This document shows, in pieces, positions 50,980 through 61,206 of a DNA stretch of 64,000 nt. Within the stretch, counting starts at the first letter, position 1, and every line of letters starts with the position of its first letter. This DNA comes from Siphonodentalium dalli. Taxonomy: Eukaryota; Mollusca; Scaphopoda; Gadilida; Siphonodentaliidae. The notes beneath the pieces were generated by a model that made no database searches, was not told where the DNA came from, and saw nothing but the letters and a program-made list of their open reading frames with translations. The stretch spans positions 115,888,754 through 115,952,753 of the forward strand of contig CP136061.1 of NCBI GenBank assembly GCA_032622095.1, read 5' to 3'. A program made the translations under genes and the position numbers.

Positions 50980-52205
50980 TCATCTACATCTACATCTACT
51001 TGGTACTCCATCGCCCTCAATGTGCTGAGGATTATGTGGAGGCGCATGAGATTTAAAAACATAAAAGCATATTTATTTTTGGTTATTTTGATAATTTATT
51101 AAAATATACTGGAGCTTCATACTATTTAGAAGCTGTCTGTTTGTTTACAGGTGGGAACATGTGTTTTGTGAGTTCGGATTTGAAACTGTCCGTGTTGTGG
51201 CAGTTTAAGTATATATGTCACGGGGGAGTTTGTTCCAATTTATGATTGTGCGTGGAAGAAAGAAAGCTTCGAGATAGTTTCTGTCAGCTTTAGCAGTACG
51301 GAGGAACTTGTGGCCCCTAGTAGGCACAAATGGTAGGGAGATGTCTACATCTTGATGGCGGATTTTGTAAAGCATGACTAGAGAGGAGAATATTCTTCTT
51401 TGTTGGAGGGTTTGCCAATTAAGTGTGTGGAGCAGATCAGTTATGCTGTCTCTGTCGTCGCTACCATAGTTGTATCTATTTAGAGTGTAGCGTGCAGCCG
51501 TCTCTGTACAATTTCTACTTTCTCTGAGAGGTACTGCTGCCATGGGTCCCATATTGAGCTACAGTATTCTAGTTGTGGTCTAACATATGTTTTGTAGGCA
51601 AGGGCTTTTGTTTTGTAGTTTTTTGTTCTCACGTTACGTCTTAGGAATCTGAGGGTAGCCTTGGCTTTATTTGTGATGGTAGTGGTGTGGGTTTTCCATG
51701 ATAGGTCATTTGAGATGGTTACGCCGAGATATTTTGTAGTTTCTGTTGATTTGAGTAATTGGTTATGGAGTGTGTAGTCATGGAGAATAGGGTTTTCTTT
51801 ACGATCGATTCGTATGATTTCGCATTTACTAGGTTTGAATGACATAAGCCATTCTTTCTCCCATTTTCAAGTTTGTGCAGGTCATTTTGTAGGATAGTAC
51901 AGTCATTTTTAGAGGAGATAGCACAATACACAACAGTATCGTCTGCGAAGAGGCGGACCTGACAGCTGAGGTTTGTGGGGAGGTCATTTATATAGATTAA
52001 GAAGAGACAAGGGCCAAGGACATACCCTTGGGGGACACCTGATAGAACGGGAAGGAATTTTGATTTTGATTCTTTTCCATTGACTTGGACTTTTTGGAAA
52101 CGACTGACGAAATCGAAAGTGAAGATCGCAGGTGAGATTTCCGCAATATCGCGTCGGTTCAAGTGACAGCAGTCGAACATAATCCATGTGCGACCACCGT
52201 AACAT
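50980..52205 (-). pseudogene. 5'-truncated CR1/jockey-like LINE with RT core
   Basis: On the minus strand it carries the RT palm motifs GVPQGYVLGPCLFLIYINDL and VRLFADDTVVY (FADD catalytic pair), then KCEIIRI, TKYLGVTISNDLSWKTH, RPQLEYCSSIWDP and LNWQTLQQRR. It ends near 51205 and is followed by a 3' tail of (GTAGAT)n at 50981-51000. Frameshifts lie near 51855 and 51480. GVPQG is normally followed by Ser; here it is Tyr. The endonuclease and N-terminal RT are absent, so it is a dead copy. Confidence 0.88.
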
Positions 52206-52338
52206 TAGTAGTTATACAAATACAATAAAAAGACATTTAAAAACTTCAAAATGGCTAGTTTCGATAAATTAGAACTTACTGAAATTATCATGATGATTCA
52301 GATAATGCGAATTATTGGGCTGACTTGGATAAAAAAAA

Positions 52339-52578
52339 GTATAGGTCTGACGTGAACCTGGCGCTAGATTGGGCGTGTAACAGTCGTACCAAGGTGTACC
52401 AGTGATAAGCCAAGGTACGGCAAATGGATATATAGTTTTCGATGCTCACGTTTCGTAGTATAGGGCTGACGTGAACCTGGCCGCTAGATTGGGCGTGTAA
52501 CAGCCGTACCAATATGTACCAGTGATAAGCCAAGGTATGGCAAATGGATATATAGTTTTCGATGCTCACGTTTCGTGC
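52339..52578. repeat. Two-copy tandem repeat, ~119-bp unit
   Basis: gacgtgaacctgg.cgctaga to ttttcgatgctcacgtttcg occurs twice with about 95% identity. Confidence 0.9.
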
Positions 52579-52747
52579 CATATATGCTGCGTTATACAGT
52601 AGATCCCTAGATTTGCGTAGGTCACCTCAATTCGCGTAGGTCCCCGCAGTAATAGTATGATGATCGATGGTGTCACAGAACTTTATACAAATTAATGAAA
52701 ATAAAAAATAAATATAGCCAGCTAACGAACAATATTGGTTACGGTAC

Positions 52748-53455
52748 TGTTAAAGTTGGATTATCTCTTCATATAACAATTTTGAAATAGTTTCGAGGGT
52801 ATAAGATAATAAATATGAATTTAAGACCCATGTCCGGAAACGCTTTGAACTATCTATTAATATTGATTTTATTTCGATTATTTATTGTAAAATGAGATGA
52901 TTAACTGGGACACTTTATTGTTCTATTTTTTTTAGAACAGACCACTGTTTATTTTTTGTAGGACAAAGGAACTTTCTCGGAGTTTCTCCTTTGAAGCTCA
53001 TTTCAAGATATGTTTATGTGATGTTTGTGGTCACGACAAAATGGTGATACCTTACAGCGATAGAGATCATAATTAGGGTGTTCCCATAACTATTCTCTGG
53101 ACGTCTTGTATTGTTTTATTACATAGTTATAAGCGATAATTAGTCAATTAACGTTTATTTGTGACAAAATTACACAGTAAAATTTCTGGTCGGTATCGCC
53201 TAAAAGCTCAGTTCTAAAAAAATATAACAATATACACTTGATCACCTCATATTATAATAAAATATTCGAAATAAAATCAACAGTAATTGATAGAAGCGTT
53301 TCCGGACATTATTATTTTATACCCACGAAATTATTTCAAAATTGTTATATGAATTAAGAGATAATCCATCTTTAATTGATAGAAGCGTTTCCGGACATGC
53401 GTCTTCAGTTCATATTTATTATTTTATACTCAAGAAGCTATTTCAAAATTGTCAA
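52748..53455. mobile_element. Foldback element with a duplicated right arm
   Basis: The left arm 52748-52880 (ggattatctcttcatataac, atgtccggaaacgc) pairs with 53255-53377. Part of the right arm (gatagaagcgtttccggaca ... ttcaaaattgt) is repeated at 53377-53455. Confidence 0.75.
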
Positions 53456-53459
53456 GAGT

Positions 53460-53618
53460 GCGATACGGTAGGCTACTAGGATCATACATTTTTCCGCCTT
53501 CAAATAATGGTTTAATTAAATTTTGTCTCCAACACTCAGGGTAAATTCCTGATTTAAGTATAATTGTAAATATATCTGCAAAAATATTAGCATGTGAACC
53601 ACATGTGATTTCAAACAT
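53460..53618 (-). pseudogene. LINE reverse-transcriptase N-terminal scrap
   Basis: The minus-strand frame reads FTIILKSGIYPECWRQNLIK, then PLF.GGK..DPSS. This matches the (SG.YP..W....I.P.(F/Y)K.G...DP.NYR) segment of jockey/CR1-type RTs. It could belong to the same kind of LINE as 50980-52205. Only about 53 codons remain. Confidence 0.7.
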
Positions 53619-53632
53619 GACACTTCTGTTAC

Positions 53633-53855
53633 GTCAGCTTTTGAAGTAACTGACCACTTTTGAAGTAGGTCTCCACTTTTGAAGTAAAAATCGCCAGCTT
53701 TTGAAGTACCTCACCACTTTTGAAGTAAAATCGCCAGCTTTTGTAGTAAAGTGAGGTCTCCGCATTTGTAATAAAAATCGCCAGCTTTTGTAGTAAAAAA
53801 AAACCATGTCTCCACTTTTGTAATAACAAAATTACAGCTTTTTAAGTAAATTTTT
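53633..53855. repeat. TTTTGAAGTA minisatellite, single arm
   Basis: Irregular ~22-25 bp units alternate cagcttttgaagta and ccacttttgaagta with gaggtctcc spacers. The same array in palindromic form occurs at 59855-60300 and 62230-62675. Confidence 0.9.
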
Positions 53856-53859
53856 ACGG

Positions 53860-54186
53860 GCGCTGTATGATTTCATGACAAAGTCAACCAGATAATCCAC
53901 AGCGGCTATCGCCCATACGAGTGTGACGTATGGCCGAAATAATTTAGAGAGTCCGGTTCCCTGACAAAATAATCCACACCCGTAATCGACCATACGCGTG
54001 TGACGTGTGTCCAATAGCTTTCAGTCATACCAGCACTCAAGAGAATCCACAGTCGATCGCCCGTACGATCGAGTGTGACGTGTACCAGGAGGCATTTAGT
54101 GAGTCCGGTTCCCAGCCCAAGAATAAGGAACATATACATTGGTGATCAATCATACGAGTATGTAAGATTTCCCCTGTCAGTCCGGC
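53860..54186 (+). pseudogene. Ghost C2H2 zinc-finger array
   Basis: Plus-strand frames read RPYECDVWPK*FRESGSLTK, RPYACDVCPIAFSHTS and ECDVYQEAFSESGSQPK, spaced 76-82 bp. These are decayed TGEKPYxCxxCxxxFxxxxxLxxH fingers (84 bp per finger in intact genes). The second Cys is Trp or Tyr in two of them and the His pairs are lost. Stops and shifts rule out function. Confidence 0.75.
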
Positions 54187-54191
54187 AACAT

Positions 54192-54627
54192 CACGGGGGA
54201 GAACTGCGACGTGAGGATCGGTGGCATTCCGATAAAGAGATGATGGAAATCCGATAAACGAGACGGTTCGCTTTCGGTGACAAACGAGATTTTCTTCGTG
54301 TTTGGGCATTCAAACGGAATTGCCGTGACAAATCAGGTTTCATATCATCATATCGTTATTTTAGTTACTAATATCCATCAAAATCTAGACGCTACAGTGA
54401 GTAAAACCAATAGAATAGCCATTTAAAAGTCGCGCGACGGTTCGTTTTCCGATAAAAACGAACCGTCGCGTGTCTTTTATCGGAAAACGAACCGTCGCGT
54501 GACTTTTAAATGGCTATTCTCTTGGTTTTAGTCACTGTATCGTCTATTTCCACCGTCTCTTTATCGGAATTCCGCCGTCTCTTTATCGGAATGCCACCGA
54601 TCCTCACGTCGCAGTTCTCCCCCCGTG
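54192..54627. mobile_element. Palindromic element with 5-bp AACAT duplication
   Basis: CACGGGGGAGAACTGCGACG at the left; CGTCGCAGTTCTCCCCCCGTG at the right; AACAT at 54187-54191 and 54628-54632. The centre is a second perfect palindrome around 54430-54520 (gcgcgacggttcgttttccg / cggaaaacgaaccgtcgcg). It interrupts the zinc-finger ghost region. Family unknown. Confidence 0.8.
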
Positions 54628-54632
54628 AACAT

Positions 54633-54934
54633 GATAATCCACACCTTTTTTTGGGTCATTGTTACTTCATTTCCATATCAACGTAGAGTTCATTTTCCGG
54701 TACTGACAGGAAGACGTCGTTAGATTGCATTCATTTTAGGTTGATATTTAATTTGGAATACCCTTTTCCATAATGAGTCTTTGGAACATGTTTGGTGCTT
54801 CCATTTTATGGAATGGAAATATTATAAACGTTCCTTTGCCACAAACATCCAGGAGTTCATTCAGTTCAATTTGTATGTAATCTGGCTGTCTTAATATGTG
54901 TTGACGGTGACCCGGTATGGCCGAAACACGTTGG
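54633..54934. other. Spacer between satellite blocks, nothing recognised
   Basis: No repeat shared with the neighbours was recognised. Confidence 0.4.
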
Positions 54935-57900
54935 CGCGCAGAGCAGCGTGAATTTCGTTACTTATTCCTTATTCAAAAAATTTGGGAAAATGTGGCAAAT
55001 GACCATGGCAACGTCTTAAGTAGGGCGAGAAAAATTTCCTGGGAATTTTTTTTATGGAAAACAGTTTTAAAATGCCTCGAAAATAGACAAAGTCCGAAAA
55101 TAAACGGAAATGGTCCGAAACAAGTGCGGGGTCACAAATGGCCACCTCGGCCGAAAATTTTGGGCCGAAAAGATTTTGGGTCGAGTCCGAAAAAGTGGGT
55201 CGAATCCCAGTTTTCGCTCTGCTCGGTCGGAAAAATTTCGGAAAATGTGGCAAACTGTCACATATTAAAAAATGGCCACCTGGGCCGAACTTTTTGGGCC
55301 GAAAAGTTTTTGGGTCGAGCCCGAAAAAGTGGGTCAAATAGAAATTCCCGCTCTGCTCGGTCAGGAACATTTGGGAAAATGTGGAAAATGACCATGGCAA
55401 CGTCTTAAGTAGGGCGAGACAAAATTTCCTGCGAAAACAAATTCTGGAAAAATGTTTTTAAATGCCTCGAAAATAGGCAAAGTCCGAAAATAAACGGAAA
55501 TAGTCCGAAACAAGTGCGGGGTCATAAATGGCCACCTCGGCCGAAAATTTTGGGTCGAGTCCGAAAAAGTGGGTCGAATCCCAGTTTTCGCTCTGCTCGG
55601 TCGGGAAAATTTCGGAAAATGTGGCAAACTGTCACATATTAAAAATGGCCACCTTAAGACCTTGCCATGGTCATTTGCCACATTTTCCCAAATTTTCCTG
55701 ACCGAGCAGAGCTTGAATTTCTTTTGGCCGAGGTGGCCATTTATGACCCCGCACTTGTTTCGGCCAATTTCCGTTCATTTTCGGACTTTGCCTAATTTCG
55801 TGCATTTTGGAACTTTTGTTCGAAATTTTTTTTTCACAGGAAGTTTTGTCTCGCCCTACTTAAGACGTTGCCATGGTCATTTGCCACATTTCCCCAAATT
55901 TTCCTGTCCGAGCAGAGCGGGAATTTCTATTTGACCCACTTTTTGGGACTACCCAAAAACTTTTCAGCCCAAAAAGTTCGGCCCAGGCGGCCATTTTTTA
56001 ATATGTGACAGTTTGCCACATTTTCCGAAATTTTCCCGACCGAGCAGAGCGAAAACTGGGATTCGACCCACTTTTTCGGACTCGACCCAAATTTTTTTCG
56101 GTCCAAAATTTTTGGCCGAAGTGGCCATTTATAACTCCGCACTTGTTTCGGCCAATTTCCGTTCATTTTAGGACTTTGCCTAATTTCGTGCATTTTGGAA
56201 CTTTTGTTCGAAATTTTTTTTTCACAGGAAGTTTTGTCTCGCCCTACTTAAGACGTTGCCATGGTCATTTGCCACATTTCCCCAAATTTTCCTGTCCGAG
56301 CAGAGCGGGAATTTCTATTTGACCCACTTTTTGGGACTACCCAAAAACTTTTCAGCCCAAAAAGTTCGGCCCAGGTGGCCATTTTTTAATATGTGACAGT
56401 TTGCCACATTTTCCGAAATTTTCCCGACCGAGCAGAGCGAAAACTGGGATTCGACCCACTTTTTCGAACTCGACCCAAATTTTTTTCGGTCCAAAATTTT
56501 GGGCCGAAGTGGCCATTTATAACTCCGCACTTGTTTCGGCCAATTTCCGTTCATTTTAGGACTTTGCCTAATTTCGTGCATTTTGGAACTTTTGTTCGAA
56601 ATTTTTTGTTCTCAGGAAGTTTTGTCTCGCCCTACTTAAGACGTTGCCATGGTCATTTGCCACATTTCCCCAAATTTACATGACCGAGCAGAGCGGGAAT
56701 TTCTATTTGACCCACTTTTTGGGAGTCGACCCAAAAACTTTTCGGCCCAAAAAGTTCGGCCCAGGTGGCCATTTTTTAATATGTGACATTTTCCGAAATT
56801 TTCCCGACCGAGCAGAGCGAAAATTGGGATTGGACCCACTTTTTCGGACTCGACCCAAATTATTTTCCGCCCAAAATTTTGGGCCGAGGTGGCCATTTAT
56901 GACCCCGCACTTGTTTCGGCCAATTTCCGTTCATTTTCGGACTTTGCCTAATTTCGTGCATTTTGGAACTTTTGTTCGAATTTTTTTTTTCACAGGAAGT
57001 TTTGTCTCGCCCTACTTAAGACGTTGCCATGGTCATTTGCCACATTTCCCCAAATTTTCCTGTCCGAGCAGAGCGGGAATTTCTATTTGACCCACTTTTT
57101 GGGACTACCCAAAAACTTTTCAGCCCAAAAAGTTCGGCCCAGGCGGCCATTTTTTAATATGTGACAGTTTGCCACATTTTCCGAAATTTTCCCGACAGAG
57201 CAGAGCGAAAACTGGGATTCGACCCACTTTTTCGGACTCGACCCAAATTTTTTTCGGTCCAAAATTTTTGGCCGAAGTGGCCATTTATAACTCCGCACTT
57301 GTTTCGGCCAATTTCCGTTCATTTTAGGACTTTGCCTAATTTCGTGCATTTTGGAACTTTTGTTCGAAATTTTTTTTTCACAGGAAGTTTTGTCTCGCCC
57401 TACTTAAGACGTTGCCATGGTCATTTGCCACATTTCCCCAAATTTTCCTGTCCGAGCAGAGCGGGAATTTCTATTTGACCCACTTTTTGGGACTACCCAA
57501 AAACTTTTCAGCCCAAAAAGTTCGGCCCAGGTGGCCATTTTTTAATATGTGACAGTTTGCCACATTTTCCGAAATTTTCCCGACCGAGCAGAGCGAAATC
57601 TGGGATTCGACCCACTTTTTCGGACTCGACCCCAATTTTTTTCGGTCCAAAATTTTTGGCCGAAGTGGCCATTTATAACTCCGCACTTGTTTCGGCCAAT
57701 TTCCGTTCATTTTAGGACTTTGCCTAATTTCGTGCATTTTGGAACTTTTGTTCGAAATTTTTTTTTCACAGGAAGTTTTGTCTCGCCTTACTTAAGACGT
57801 TGCCATGGTTATTTGCCACATTTCCCCAAATTTTCCTGTCCGAGCAGAACGGGAATTTCTATTTGACCCACTTTTTGGGACTACCCAAAAACTTTTCAGC

Positions 57901-58930
57901 CCAAAAAGTTCGGCCCAGGTGGCCATTTTTTAATATGTGACAGTTTGCCACATTTTCCGAAATTTTCCCGACCGAGCAGAGCGAAAACTGGGATTCGACC
58001 CACTTTTTCGAACTCGACCCAAATTTTTTTCGGTCCAAAATTTTGGGCCGAAGTGGCCATTTATAACTCCGCACTTGTTTCGGCCAATTTCCGTTCATTT
58101 TAGGACTTTGCCTAATTTCGTGCATTTTGGAACTTTTGTTCGAATTTTTTTGTTCACAGGAAGTTTTGTCTCGCCCTACTTAAGACGTTGCCATGGTCAT
58201 TTGCCACATTTCCCCAAATTTACATGACCGAGCAGAGCGGGAATTTCTATTTGACCCACTTTTTGGGAGTCGACCCAAAAACTTTTCGGCCCAAAAAGTT
58301 CGGCCCAGGTGGCCATTTTTTAATATGTGACATTTTCCGAAATTTTCCCGACCGAGCAGAGCGAAAATTGGGATTGGACCCACTTTTTCGGACTCGACCC
58401 AAATTATTTTCCGCCCAAAATTTTGGGCCGAGGTGGCCATTTATGACCCCGCACTTGTTTCGGCCAATTTCCGTTCATTTTCGGACTTTGCCTAATTTCG
58501 TGCATTTTGGAACTTTTGTTCGAAATTTTTTTTTCACAGAAAGTTTTGTCTCGCCCTACTTAAGAAGTTGCCATGGTCATTTGCCACATTTCCCCAAATT
58601 TTCCTGTCCGAGCAGAGCGGGAATTTCTATTTGACCCACTTTTTGGGACTACCCAAAAACTTTTCAGCCCAAAAAGTTCGGCCCAGGTGGCCATTTTTTA
58701 ATATGTGACAGTTTGCCACATTTTCCGAAATTTTATCGACCGAGCAGAGCGAAAACTGGGATTCGACCCACTTTTTCGGACTCGACCCAAATTTTTTTCG
58801 GCCCAAAATTTGTTTCGAAATTTGTTTTCACAGGAAGTTTTGTCTCGCCCTACTTAAGACGTTGCCATGGTCATTTGCCACATTTCCCCAATTTTTTTGA
58901 ATAAGGAATAAGGAATAAGTAACTAAATTC
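54935..58930. repeat. Foldback-like element with a tandemly expanded right arm
   Basis: The ends mirror each other: gagcagcgtgaatttcgtta with cttattccttattcaaaaa at the left, and ggaataaggaataagtaact with aaattcatgctgctc at the right. The orientation flips near 55670-55690. The left arm is about 740 bp. The right arm has units at about 55869, 56257, 56645, 57025, 57413, 57801, 58189 and 58569, spaced 388 or 380 bp, then a truncated unit. Units carry gttgccatggtcatttgcca and gaccgagcagagcgaaaa. The 1544-bp higher-order period is 3 x 388 + 380. Confidence 0.85.
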
Positions 58931-59229
58931 ATGCTGCTCTATTTTTACTTGATCAACCACAATAGCGTTCAATTCGTTCCTAATATTTTATGCGTTTCAT
59001 TTTTTATTGCTCAGCCTGATAATCGACTATATAGTTTTATTTGTATTCGTTTATTTTTTTGAATAAATTTTGAAAGGAGACTGAACCTTTTGGCACCACG
59101 AACATTGCGACTTGAAAGTTTGACATAGGACATTTCCTCCAAAGACGATGCCAAATAGACCAACTATTTTCCGTTGGAACTGATAAATCTGCTACATCAC
59201 CCAATTTCGAGAAAAAATATATATTGTCA

Positions 59230-59860
59230 TTTTACTGGACTGACATAACGTCTTCGGACACACATCTGGTCACCAGCGTGGTCCTCTTATGTCTTATCAG
59301 ACTCACGGTCATACCGAACTTCTTCTGACAGACGTTGCACCCATAAGGGGGTTCACAGGTTGAATTGTCAGGTTACCACACTGACTGGGAACAATTTTAC
59401 ATACTCGCATGATTGATCGTCTATGTGTGTTCTATTGTGCTTAGGCATGGAATCGGACTCACTAGATGCCTCATGGTACACATCACACGCGTAAGGGCTT
59501 TCACCAGAGTGAATTGTCAGACTGTCGGACTGACTGGGAACACTCTTACATACTCGTATGATTGATCAACTATGTGTGTTCTCTTATGCTTTGGCAGGGA
59601 ACCGGACTCATTATATGCCTCCTGGTACACGTCACACTCGTATGGGCGATCGAATGTGTGGATTATCCTGTGTGTTGGTGTGACTGAAAACTATTCGACA
59701 CACCTTTATGGTGATTATCGGTGTAGATTATTTTGTCATGAACCGGACTCACTAAATTCCTTCGGCCATAAGTCACACTCGTATGGGCGATAGTCGCTGC
59801 GGATTATCGATTGCTTTGTCACGAAAATAGTCCAGTGCCGGTTAAAATTGATTGAGTGAT
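59230..59860 (-). pseudogene. Ghost C2H2 zinc-finger array, minus strand (copy 1)
   Basis: One finger is almost intact on the minus strand at about 59262-59350: CEPPYGCNVCQKKFG, then MTVSLIRHKRTT, with both Cys, Phe, Leu and the first His; the second His position reads Thr. Further units read ESPYACDVYHEASSESDS and PYECDLWPKEFSESGS with Cys to Tyr or Trp changes. This looks like a C2H2 gene that decayed and was then amplified. Confidence 0.8.
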
Positions 59861-60300
59861 TACTTCAAAAGCTGTAATTTTGTTATTACAAAAGTGGAGA
59901 CATGGTTTTGTTTTACTACAATTTAAGCTGTCGATTTTTATCACAAAAGCGGACACCTCACTTTACTACAAAGGCTGGCGATTTTATTACAAAAGTGGTG
60001 AGGTACTTCAAAAGCTGGCGATTTTTACTTCAAAAGTGGAGACCTACTTCAAAAGTGGTCAGTTACTTGTTACGCAAGCCTTTGAAGTAATGACCACTTT
60101 TGAAGTAGGTCTCCACTTTGAAGTAAAAAACGCCAGCTTTTGAAGTACCTCACCACTTTTGTAATAAATCGCCAGCTTTTGTAGTAAAGTGAGGTCTCCG
60201 CTTTTGAAGTAAAAAACGCCAGCTTTTGTAGTAAAAAAAACTAGGTCTCCACTTTAGTAATAACAAAATTACAGCTTTTTAAGTAAACTGACTCAATTTT
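59860..60300. repeat. Palindromic TTTTGAAGTA minisatellite (copy 1)
   Basis: Units read tacttcaaaagctg on the left side and cagcttttgaagta on the right, meeting at about 60070. Variants ttacaaaag / cttttgtaata alternate in mirrored order on the two arms. The ~215-bp arms correspond to 53633-53855. Confidence 0.92.
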
Positions 60301-60805
60301 CATGACAAAGTCAAACCGATAATTCATAGTGGCTATCGCCCATACGAGTGTGACTTGTGACTGAATATATTTAGTGAGTCCAGTTCCGTGACAAAAGAAT
60401 CCACACCGGTAATCGATCATACGAGTGTGACGTGGTTTGAATAGCTTTCAGTCGTACCAACACAAGAGAAATCACACAGTCAATCGCCCATACACATGTG
60501 ACGTGTACCAAAAGGCACTTAGTGAGTCCGGTTCCGTGACAAAAGAATACACACCGGTAATCGACCATACGAGTGTGACGTGGTTTGAATAGCTTTCAGT
60601 CATACCAACTCAAGAGAAATCACACTGTCAATCGCCCATGCACGTGTGTCGTGTACCAAAATACACTTAGTGAGTCCGGTTGCGTGACAAAAGAATACAC
60701 ACCGGTAATCGACCATACGAGTGTGACGTGGTTTTAATAGCCTCCAGTCATACCAACACAAGATAAATCACACAGTCAATCGCCTATACACGTGTGACGT
60801 GTACC
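60300..60805 (+). pseudogene. Ghost C2H2 zinc-finger array, plus strand (copy 1)
   Basis: Seven catacgagtgtgacgtg-type anchors (encoding PYECDV-like strings) lie at about 60338, 60418, 60489, 60567, 60639, 60715 and 60786, 71-80 bp apart. One unit reads PYECDL*LNIFSESSSVTK. Frames are broken between units. Confidence 0.75.
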
Positions 60806-61206
60806 AATTTTTACCCCGCACTTGTTTCGGCCAATTTCCGTTCATTTTCGGACTTTGCCTAATTTCGTGCATTTTGGAACTTTTGTTCGAAATTTTTTGT
60901 TCACAGGAAGTTTTGTCTCGCCCTACTTAAGACGTTGCCATGGTCATTTGCCACATTTCCCCAAATTTTCATGTCCGAGCGGAGCGGGAATTTCTATTTG
61001 ACCCACTTTTTGGGACTACCCAAAAACTTTTCAGCCCAAAAAGTTCGGCCCAGGTGGCCATTTTTTAATATGTGACAGTTTGCCACATTTTCCGAAATTT
61101 TCCCGACCGAGCAGAGCGAAAACTGGGATTCGACCCACTTTTTCGGACTCGACCCAAATTTTTTTCGGCCCAAATTTTTTGAAATTTGTTTCGAAATTTG
61201 TTTTCA

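Larger units (their letters stand above)
58831..61206. repeat. 2375-bp composite satellite unit, copy 1
   Basis: In order: end of the 388-bp satellite, a ~300-bp spacer (58936-59230), minus-strand zinc-finger ghosts (59230-59860), palindromic TTTTGAAGTA minisatellite (59860-60300), plus-strand zinc-finger ghosts (60300-60805), then 388-bp satellite sequence (60806-61206). The next copy differs at only a handful of positions, including one-base indels. Confidence 0.93.

Noticed and set aside
51205-52205. A working reverse-transcriptase gene
   Set aside because: It is truncated at the 5' end and has at least two frameshifts; it is listed as a pseudogene instead.
54917-58634. Many 86-163 codon frames on both strands
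   Set aside because: They are by-products of the stop-poor 388-bp satellite; both strands are open at once and no domain is recognisable.
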